Positions 5,803-10,758 of a stretch of 10,758 nucleotides of DNA are shown here, one piece after another. A program made the position numbers and the translations under genes. Numbering within the stretch: position 1 is the first letter of the stretch; every line of letters begins with the position of its first letter. The stretch is taken from contig CAKTJM010000060.1 of the NCBI GenBank assembly GCA_934567745.1, forward strand, positions 1 through 10,758, written 5' to 3'. The stretch is from an uncultured Eubacteriales bacterium. GTDB lineage: Bacteria; Bacillota; Clostridia; Oscillospirales; Oscillospiraceae. Under the pieces are notes generated by a model. The model saw only the letters and a program-made list of their open reading frames with translations, did no database searches and was not told the DNA's origin.

Positions 5803-7554
5803 ATGTCAGACAGTCAGTCCAAACGGACCCTCCCCCGCATCCTCATCAGCATCCTCATCACCGTGGTGGTCGGCGCCATCTGGTTCTATGTGTCCCTGCC
5901 TGCCATCAACCTGCACAACACCAGCTTCTACGGCTTTTGCCTGATCCTCCTGCTGGTCTACATCCTGGTGTTCATGATCGCCCTCGGCACGGACACCGGC
6001 GACAACGGCATCCGGCTGAAGGATTACCTCGCCTTCGCCAAGCGCCAGTGCCGCGTCGTGCTCATCCTCGTCGTGGCCCTCATCCTGCTCTTCCTGGCCG
6101 GGGCGCTCATCTCCGCGCCCTTCCTGCGCGCCGGGGCCTATCACGACCTGCTGGACGTCGAGACCGGCAACTTCGCCACCGACGTCGATCAGCTCTCCTT
6201 CGACGAGATCCCCATGCTGGACCAGGCCTCCGCCAGCCGTCTGGGCGACCGTAAGCTCGGCGAGCTGTCCGACATGGTCAGCCAGTTCGAGCTGTCCACC
6301 GATTACACCCAGATCAACTACCAGGGCCGCCCCGTCCGCATCGCCTCCCTGGAGTACGGCGACTTCTTCAAGTGGTTCCTCAACCGCAAGGAGGGCCTGC
6401 CCGCCTACATCACCGTCGATATGGGCACGCAGGAGGCCCAGGTCGTCCGCACCTCCGCCCTCGGTCTCGGCGGCATGCGCTACTCCCCCTCGGAGTACTT
6501 CACCCGCGATCTGGACCGTACCCTGCGCTTCTCCTATCCCACCTACATGTTCATGTCCGCCCACCTCGAGGTCGATGAAGACGGCACGCCCTGGTGGGTC
6601 TGCCCGCGTCAGTCCAAGACCATCGGTCTCTTCGGCGGCACGGACATCATCGGCGCGGTCCTGCTCAACGCCTGCACCGGCGAGCGCACCTATTACGACA
6701 TCGGCGACATCCCCACCTGGGTCGACCGTGTCTACACCGCGGAGCTGATCTCCGAGCAGTACAACTACTACGGCTACTATGTCCACGGCTTCATCAACTC
6801 CCTCATCGGCCAAAAGGAGGTCACCATCACCACCGAGGGCGCCAACTACCTGGCTCTGAAGGACGACGTGTACATGTACACCGGCATCACCTCCGTCAAC
6901 AGCGACCAGTCCAACGTCGGCTTCCTGCTGTCCAACCAGCGCACGAAGGAGACGACGTACTATCCCGTCGCGGGCGCCATCGAGACCTCGGCGCAGGCCT
7001 CCGCACAGGGCGTGGTCCAGGACCTGGGCTACACCGCGACCTTCCCGCTGCTGCTGAACATCGGCGGCCAGCCGACCTACTTCATGTCCCTGAAGGACAG
7101 CTCCGAGCTGGTCAAGATGTACGCCATGGTCAACGTCGCGCAGTATCAGATCGTCGCCACCGGCACCTCGGTCGCGGCCTGCGAGAGCGACTATGTGGCC
7201 AAGCTCCGTCAGCACAACATCTCCGTCTCCGTGGACGGCGATCTGGACATCTCCATCGACCAGGCCTCCCTTTCCGGCAAGATCGCCGAGATCCGCACAG
7301 CGGTCCTGGACGGTGACTCCTGGTATTATATCCGCCTGGACGGCAGCAGCACGTTCTACGCCATCTCCGCCACCGCCGACCGCAACGTGGTCGTCCTGAA
7401 CGTGGGCGATTCGGTCAGCATCCAGGCCGACAGCGCGTCCGACGCGCCCATCATCGACGCCTCGTCCATCTCCACGGGCCAGGCAGACCCCGACCCCGTC
7501 GCGACGACGCCCGACGCGACCCCTGAGGACACCGATCCGGCGTCCGAGGGCTGA
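5803..7554 (+). CDS. Membrane-anchored protein of unknown function, large outer domain
   Basis: This 583-aa protein has three membrane segments at about 12-33, 41-62 and 84-107. The positive-inside rule (KRTLPR before the first; RLKDYLAFAKRQCR between second and third) puts residues 108-583 outside the membrane. The outer part is rich in Tyr, Thr and Gly and has well-defined blocks: FFKWFLNRKEGLPAYITVD (near 190), PWWVCP (near 263), GLFGGTDIIGAVLLN followed by TGERTYYDI (276-301), SNQRTKETTYYPVAGAIETS (near 377) and PTYFMSLKDSSELVKMYAMV (near 425). A small beta-rich piece spans about 470-540, and the end (about 545-583) is a low-complexity Asp/Pro/Thr tail. AAGGAG lies 6 bases before the ATG. 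I recall similar proteins as conserved hypotheticals in gut clostridia but cannot name a function. No enzyme motif is evident. A sensor, transport-accessory or envelope-assembly role are all open. Confidence 0.9.
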   Translation: MSDSQSKRTLPRILISILITVVVGAIWFYVSLPAINLHNTSFYGFCLILLLVYILVFMIALGTDTGDNGIRLKDYLAFAKRQCRVVLILVVALILLFLAGALISAPFLRAGAYHDLLDVETGNFATDVDQLSFDEIPMLDQASASRLGDRKLGELSDMVSQFELSTDYTQINYQGRPVRIASLEYGDFFKWFLNRKEGLPAYITVDMGTQEAQVVRTSALGLGGMRYSPSEYFTRDLDRTLRFSYPTYMFMSAHLEVDEDGTPWWVCPRQSKTIGLFGGTDIIGAVLLNACTGERTYYDIGDIPTWVDRVYTAELISEQYNYYGYYVHGFINSLIGQKEVTITTEGANYLALKDDVYMYTGITSVNSDQSNVGFLLSNQRTKETTYYPVAGAIETSAQASAQGVVQDLGYTATFPLLLNIGGQPTYFMSLKDSSELVKMYAMVNVAQYQIVATGTSVAACESDYVAKLRQHNISVSVDGDLDISIDQASLSGKIAEIRTAVLDGDSWYYIRLDGSSTFYAISATADRNVVVLNVGDSVSIQADSASDAPIIDASSISTGQADPDPVATTPDATPEDTDPASEG

Positions 7555-7571
7555 GCCAACTCTCTGAAAAG

Positions 7572-7610
7572 ACGCCTGGTGTCCGGTCTGGCCGGATACC
7601 AGGCGTTCTT
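7572..7610 (+). terminator. Hairpin terminator after the 583-aa membrane protein gene
   Basis: A 15-bp stem (7572-7586 with 7592-7606, one G-U pair) with a 5-base loop starts 18 bases after the stop codon and is followed by TCTT. The T-run is short, so some read-through into the VTT-domain gene, which has no clear promoter of its own, is plausible. Confidence 0.65.
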
Positions 7611-7643
7611 ATGGATATCCTGTGGTCAGGAAAGGACATGCGT

Positions 7644-8357
7644 ATGGACGAGAAGCACAAGAAACGACGTTCGATCCTCCTGGTCCTCCTCGCCGTCGCG
7701 GCCGTCACCGCCGGGGCATGGGTCCTCACCAAGCCGATCCTGGCCCTGGCGAACGACCCCGCCGCGGCCCGGTCCTGGATCGAGGGGCTGGGGATCTGGG
7801 GCCCGCTGGCCTACCTCGCCCTGGTCGTCCTCCAGATCGTGGTGGCCGTCATCCCAGGCGAGCCGTTCGAGATCCTTGGCGGCTACGCCTTTGGGTCGCT
7901 CTGGGGGACCGTCCTCTACCTGGCCGCCTCGGCGGCGGGCGGGATGCTGGTCTTCCTCTCCGTGCGGCGCTGGGGGATGCGCTTCGTGCGGATCTTCTTC
8001 TCCGAGGAGAAGCTCAGCTCCGTGCGGTTCCTGCACCGGTCCCCGCGGCGGGACCTGCTCTTCCTCCTGCTCTTTGTGATCCCCGGCACCCCGAAGGACA
8101 TCCTCTGCTACGTAGCCGGGCTGACCGACATGCGGTGGCAGCGCTGGCTCCTCATCTGCTCGGTGGGCCGCCTGCCGTCCGTCATCACGTCCACCGTGGG
8201 CGGGGACGCGATCGGCGGGCGCGACTATCGCGCCGCCCTGATCGTCTTCGCGATCGCGGCGGTCATCAGCCTGGTCGGGCTGATCGTTTACCGCATCATC
8301 TGCAAGCGGCATGGCCCCGACCAGGACGAAGGAGGGAACGAAGATGGACGAGTTTGA
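7644..8357 (+). CDS. TVP38/TMEM64 family membrane protein (VTT/DedA-like fold)
   Basis: This 237-aa integral membrane protein has hydrophobic segments at about 10-35, 52-71, 76-106, 137-161, 166-190 and 197-219. VTT family marks are VIPGEPFEILGGYAFG (69-84), the re-entrant-loop type segment VIPGTPKDILCYVAGLT (145-161) and GRLPSVITSTVGGDAIG (175-191). Relatives act as lipid scramblases or in undecaprenyl-phosphate recycling and membrane homeostasis; the exact substrate here is unknown. The start at ATG 7644 is chosen because AAAGGA (7631-7636) lies 7 bases before it, while the ATG at 7638 is too close and the ATG at 7611 falls right after the terminator stem without a binding site. The end is charged and soluble. 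It overlaps the following small gene by 14 bases, so the two are co-translated. Confidence 0.88.
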   Translation: MDEKHKKRRSILLVLLAVAAVTAGAWVLTKPILALANDPAAARSWIEGLGIWGPLAYLALVVLQIVVAVIPGEPFEILGGYAFGSLWGTVLYLAASAAGGMLVFLSVRRWGMRFVRIFFSEEKLSSVRFLHRSPRRDLLFLLLFVIPGTPKDILCYVAGLTDMRWQRWLLICSVGRLPSVITSTVGGDAIGGRDYRAALIVFAIAAVISLVGLIVYRIICKRHGPDQDEGGNEDGRV

Positions 8358-8748
8358 AGCGGAATGGAGGCGGCTGCAGGAGGACGGCCTGAAGGACAGC
8401 CCCCTGCGCCGGGAATACGAGCGAAAAGTCGCCGCGCTGGCCGCGCTGCCGGAGCAGCTGGCGGCGGAGGGGAAGACCGAAGAGCAGATCGCGCGGACTA
8501 TGCACGAGACGCGCCGGGCGCTCGAGAAGGAATACAAGCTGGCTGCGCCCCCGCTGTTCCGCGCCTACATCTATGCCGCCACGGCGGCGCGGTATGGCGA
8601 TCCGCTCGGCCCGACGTTCGACATGCTGTGTGAGACGAAGAGCCACCGGCAGATCATCGACTCGGCCTCCCGGCCGATCGGGGACCTGGATGACCGCCAG
8701 ACGAAGGACGGGTTCCGGGCCTGGTACCTGGCGCAGAAAAAACAGTAG
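8344..8748 (+). CDS. Small charged protein of unknown function
   Basis: This 134-aa soluble protein is not recognised. It starts with a strongly charged helical region (about 1-66, many Glu, Arg and Lys, possible coiled coil), followed by a more hydrophobic patch PPLFRAYIYAATAARYGDPL (69-88) and a charged C-terminal part ending in KKQ. There is no signal peptide, no membrane segment and only one Cys. The start ATG 8344 is set by GGAGGG at 8331-8336, 7 bases upstream; the open frame back to 8311 is inside the VTT gene and lacks a binding site. It overlaps the VTT-domain gene by 14 bases, suggesting a common operon and possibly a partner role, but that is inference. Confidence 0.8.
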   Translation: MDEFEAEWRRLQEDGLKDSPLRREYERKVAALAALPEQLAAEGKTEEQIARTMHETRRALEKEYKLAAPPLFRAYIYAATAARYGDPLGPTFDMLCETKSHRQIIDSASRPIGDLDDRQTKDGFRAWYLAQKKQ

Positions 8749-8774
8749 ACAACGCTCCGGATCTCTGCTATCCT
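8746..8774 (+). promoter_or_regulatory. Promoter of the 66-aa membrane protein gene
   Basis: TAGACA (8746-8751, one base off the -35 consensus) and TATCCT (8769-8774) are 17 bases apart. The -35 box overlaps the stop codon of the upstream gene. The leader to ATG 8817 would be about 35 bases and includes GGAGGT. Confidence 0.5.
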
Positions 8775-8816
8775 GACGGTACAGGGGTCGTTCAAGATCC
8801 ATCCGGAGGTGGTCCC

Positions 8817-9017
8817 ATGAACAAACGCAGCGTCTACCGTTCGATCAGCGTCCTCCTCGCCGTCATCGCCCTCCTGGCGGTCGTCTGTGCGATCACCGCG
8901 ACCGGCGGCGGCTTTTTGGACCTGAGCAATGTCGTGAGAGGTGTCTCCCTCGGGGTCGCCGCGCTCTCCCTCGCCCTTGCCGCCGTGACCTGGCGCGCGG
9001 CGAAGAAGAGCCCCTGA
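8817..9017 (+). CDS. Small two-helix membrane protein
   Basis: This is a 66-aa protein with two hydrophobic helices (about 10-28 and 40-58), a positive N-terminus (MNKRSVYR) and a positive C-terminus (WRAAKKSP), so both ends should be in the cytoplasm with a short outer loop (GGGFLDLSN). GGAGGT at 8805-8810 lies 6 bases before the ATG and a promoter is at 8746-8774, which supports a real gene rather than a chance frame. It is not recognised; no toxin-specific mark is seen. It ends 26 bases before a strong hairpin terminator. Confidence 0.75.
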   Translation: MNKRSVYRSISVLLAVIALLAVVCAITATGGGFLDLSNVVRGVSLGVAALSLALAAVTWRAAKKSP

Positions 9018-9043
9018 TCCCATATCACCCACGCGATAAAATG

Positions 9044-9085
9044 ACGCTCCCCCGTATGACCAGGGCAGGTCATACGGGGGAGCGT
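9044..9085. terminator. Bidirectional terminator between the 66-aa gene and the GNAT gene
   Basis: A perfect 18-bp stem (9044-9061 with 9068-9085, outer bases ACGCTCCCCC) with a 6-base loop lies between the convergent stops at 9017 and 9109. On the minus strand it is followed by CATTTTATC, so it ends the GNAT transcript best; on the plus strand the following bases are TCCTCG, with little T-run. Confidence 0.8.
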
Positions 9086-9108
9086 TCCTCGTTCCGGATA
9101 TCTCCCGT

Positions 9109-9705
9109 TCATCCCATCAGGATCGTGCGCACCTGCTCCGGCGGGAGCGACGGGAACGGCACGATCGGCGTGGGGACCGCGGGCGGCGTCCCCAGGGGCT
9201 TCTCCATCCAGATCATGTCGTACCAGGTCGCGAACTTATAGCCGCACCGGTGGCACCGCCCGACGAGGACGTAGCCCAGGTGCTCGTGGAACTCCGCGCT
9301 GTTGCGCGTGAGGTGGGCGTCCTCCGCCGCCGGGTAGCCGATGCAGGCGTAGAGCGTCCAGATGCCCTGCGCCCGGGCGCACCGTTCCAGGGCCTCGTAC
9401 AGCCGCCGCCCCAGCCCGCCATGGCGGCGGTCCTGGCGGAGGTAGATGCTCGTCTCGGCGGCCCAGTCGTAGGCCGCCCGGCCCACGAAGGCGCTCAAAT
9501 AGGCGTAGCCGAGGATCGTCCCGTCCTGCTCCGCGACGAGGTAGGGATAGCGTGCGCCCATGGCCCCGATCCGGCGCCGGAACTCCGCCTCGGTCGGGAC
9601 CTCATACTCGAACGTGATCGCGGTCTCCTCGACGTAGGGCGCGTAGATGCCCAGCAGGGCAGGCGCATCGTCGGGGGACGCGACGCGGATCGTGACAGCT
9701 CCCAT
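9109..9705 (-). CDS. GNAT N-acetyltransferase, phosphinothricin/L-amino acid acetyltransferase type
   Basis: This 198-aa protein resembles the Pat/YncA (MnaT) branch of GNAT enzymes, which transfer acetyl from acetyl-CoA to the amino group of methionine derivatives, phosphinothricin or other amino acids. Seen in order: IRVASPDDAPALLGIYAPYV (6-25), TAITFEYEVPTEAEFRRRI (28-46), ILGYAYLSAFVGRAAYDW (64-81), the acetyl-CoA loop R94-x-x-G97-x-G99 in RRHGGLG, then NSAEFHEHLGY (135-145) and CGYKFATWYDMIWMEK (154-169), which is characteristic of this branch. A Pro-rich tail of about 28 residues (171-198) is longer than usual. AGGAG lies 8 bases before ATG 9705. The open frame further upstream reads into tyrS and is not coding. 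No promoter is visible between tyrS and this gene, so read-through from tyrS is likely. The natural substrate is uncertain. Confidence 0.9.
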   Translation of the reverse strand: MGAVTIRVASPDDAPALLGIYAPYVEETAITFEYEVPTEAEFRRRIGAMGARYPYLVAEQDGTILGYAYLSAFVGRAAYDWAAETSIYLRQDRRHGGLGRRLYEALERCARAQGIWTLYACIGYPAAEDAHLTRNSAEFHEHLGYVLVGRCHRCGYKFATWYDMIWMEKPLGTPPAVPTPIVPFPSLPPEQVRTILMG

Positions 9706-9731
9706 TCCCCTCTCTCCTTTCCTGATGACAA

Positions 9732-9766
9732 GGGGCGGACGCCGGTGGATCGCCGACGTCCGCCCC
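9732..9766 (-). terminator. Hairpin between tyrS and the GNAT gene
   Basis: A perfect 10-bp GC-rich stem (9732-9741 with 9757-9766, arm GGGGCGGACG) with a 15-base loop lies 26 bases after the tyrS stop, reading the minus strand. The bases after it are TTGTCATC, without a proper T-run, so it may be a weak terminator or an RNA-end protecting structure that lowers GNAT expression relative to tyrS. Confidence 0.45.
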
Positions 9767-9791
9767 ATTTCGTTTTTCGTTCGTGCCGCGC

Positions 9792-10758
9792 TCAGCCCTC
9801 GAGGTAGGCGCGGTGGAAGACCTTCTTGCCCTTCTTGATCACGAGGCCCTCGCCGCCGAGCTGGTCGGCGGTGAAGGACGTGCCGAGGTCGCGGACCTTC
9901 TCCCCGGCCGCCTCGACACCGCCCTGCTGGACCAGGCGGCGCGCCTCGCCCTTGGACGGGACCAGGCCGCACTTGAGCATCAGGTCCATGATGCCGATCG
10001 CGCCGTCGGTCAGGTCCGCCGCGGTCAGCGCGGTGGCGGGCATGTTGGCGGTGTCGCCGCCGGAGGAGAACAGGCCGCGGGCGGTCTCCTGGGCCTTCTT
10101 GGCCTCCTCCTCGCCGTGGACGAGCTTCGTCAGCTCATAGGCCAGGATCTCCTTGGCGGTGTTGAGCTGCGCGCCCTCCCAGGTGTCCATCTCGTCGATC
10201 TGCTCGAGCGGGAGGAAGGTCAGCATGCGGATGCACTTGAGCACGTCGTCGTCGCCGACGTTGCGCCAGTACTGGTAGAACTCATAGGGGCTGGTCTTGT
10301 TCGGGTCCAGCCACACCGCGCCGGAGGCGGTCTTGCCCATCTTCTTGCCCTCGGAGTTCATGAGGAGGGTGATCGTCATGGCATAGGCGTCCTTGCCCAG
10401 CTTCTTCCGGATCAGCTCCGTGCCGCCGAGCATGTTGGACCACTGGTCGTCGCCGCCGAACTGCATGTTGCAGCCGTACTCCTGGAAGAGGTGATAGAAG
10501 TCGTAGGACTGCATGATCATGTAGTTGAATTCCAGGAAGGACAGGCCCTTCTCCATGCGCTGCTTGTAGCACTCCGCGCGGAGCATGTTGTTCACCGAGA
10601 AGCACGCGCCCACGTCGCGCAGCAGGTCGATGTAGTTGAGCTTGAGAAGCCAGTCGGCGTTGTTGACCATGATGGCCTTGCCCTCGCCGAAGTCGATGAA
10701 GCGCTCCATCTGGCGCTTGAAGCAGTCGCAGTTGTGCTGGATGGTCTCCGGGGTCATC
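9792..10758 (-). CDS. tyrS: Tyrosyl-tRNA synthetase, N-terminus outside the window
   Basis: The visible 321 residues are the C-terminal three quarters of a bacterial class I tyrosyl-tRNA synthetase, which charges tRNA-Tyr with tyrosine using ATP. Numbering from the first Met in the window, the tyrosine-binding segment FNYMIMQSYDFYHLF is at 77-91, FGGDDQWSNMLGGTELI at 100-116, and the ATP-binding loop is KMGKT (139-143), the TyrS form of KMSKS. The tRNA-binding C-terminal S4 domain (about 255-321) includes LVPSKGEARRLVQQGGV. The HIGH motif and about 85-95 N-terminal residues lie past the right edge. The Met at 10757 is internal to the family alignment, so it is not the true start. No internal stop or damage is seen. 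Confidence 0.96.
   Translation of the reverse strand, partial: MTPETIQHNCDCFKRQMERFIDFGEGKAIMVNNADWLLKLNYIDLLRDVGACFSVNNMLRAECYKQRMEKGLSFLEFNYMIMQSYDFYHLFQEYGCNMQFGGDDQWSNMLGGTELIRKKLGKDAYAMTITLLMNSEGKKMGKTASGAVWLDPNKTSPYEFYQYWRNVGDDDVLKCIRMLTFLPLEQIDEMDTWEGAQLNTAKEILAYELTKLVHGEEEAKKAQETARGLFSSGGDTANMPATALTAADLTDGAIGIMDLMLKCGLVPSKGEARRLVQQGGVEAAGEKVRDLGTSFTADQLGGEGLVIKKGKKVFHRAYLEG

Noticed and set aside
5806..7215. 469-codon open frame on the minus strand
   Set aside because: It is antisense to the 583-aa membrane protein gene, with low-complexity Gly/Asp/Val-rich translation and no ribosome binding site of note.
7626..8537. 303-codon open frame on the minus strand
   Set aside because: It is antisense to the VTT-domain gene and the 134-aa gene, both of which have good binding sites and, for VTT, family motifs.
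10345..10380. Defective KMSKS motif in tyrS
   Set aside because: The loop reads KMGKT, but Gly in place of the first Ser is common in bacterial tyrosyl-tRNA synthetases, so nothing is broken.

Overview
The window is a stretch of a high-GC Firmicutes chromosome. The protein families (a TIGR03960-type radical SAM protein with its DUF2344 partner, DUF169, MgtC/SapB, a DUF6273-like secreted protein), AGGAGG-type ribosome binding sites and GC-rich coding sequence with strong -10/-35 promoters fit a gut clostridium of the Oscillospiraceae kind. The genus is inference only. No tRNA, rRNA, CRISPR array, transposase or phage gene was seen.

Layout, left to right. (1) 1-587, minus: 5' part of a secreted DUF6273-like protein, visibly lower in GC than the rest and cut by the window edge. 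(2) 656-701: two back-to-back perfect palindromes. (3) 714-1430, minus: a TetR-family regulator. It is divergent from (4) a tightly overlapped three-gene operon, plus, 1603-4859: a DUF169 protein, a 613-aa radical SAM protein and a DUF2344 radical SAM-linked protein. The operon has a clear promoter in front and a hairpin terminator just behind. (5) 4927-5616, minus: an MgtC/SapB membrane protein. It is divergent from (6) 5803-7554, plus, a 583-aa protein with three membrane segments and a large extracytoplasmic part, of unknown function. (7) 7644-8748, plus: a VTT/TVP38-type membrane protein overlapping a small soluble protein of unknown function. (8) 8817-9017, plus: a 66-aa two-helix membrane protein with its own promoter. 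(9) 9109-9705, minus: a GNAT acetyltransferase, downstream of (10) tyrS (9792-10758, minus), which lacks its N-terminus because the window ends.

How the parts relate: the radical SAM and DUF2344 proteins are a known conserved pair of unknown function. What is less usual here is a DUF169 gene translationally coupled in front of them, and a TetR gene facing the same intergenic region, which makes TetR the natural candidate regulator. The other genes look like ordinary housekeeping or membrane genes, separated by strong hairpins. No convincing new defence or mobile system was found. The best leads are the DUF169-radical SAM-DUF2344 unit, the second CX3CX2C cluster at the end of the radical SAM protein, the double palindrome, and the uncharacterised membrane protein facing mgtC.
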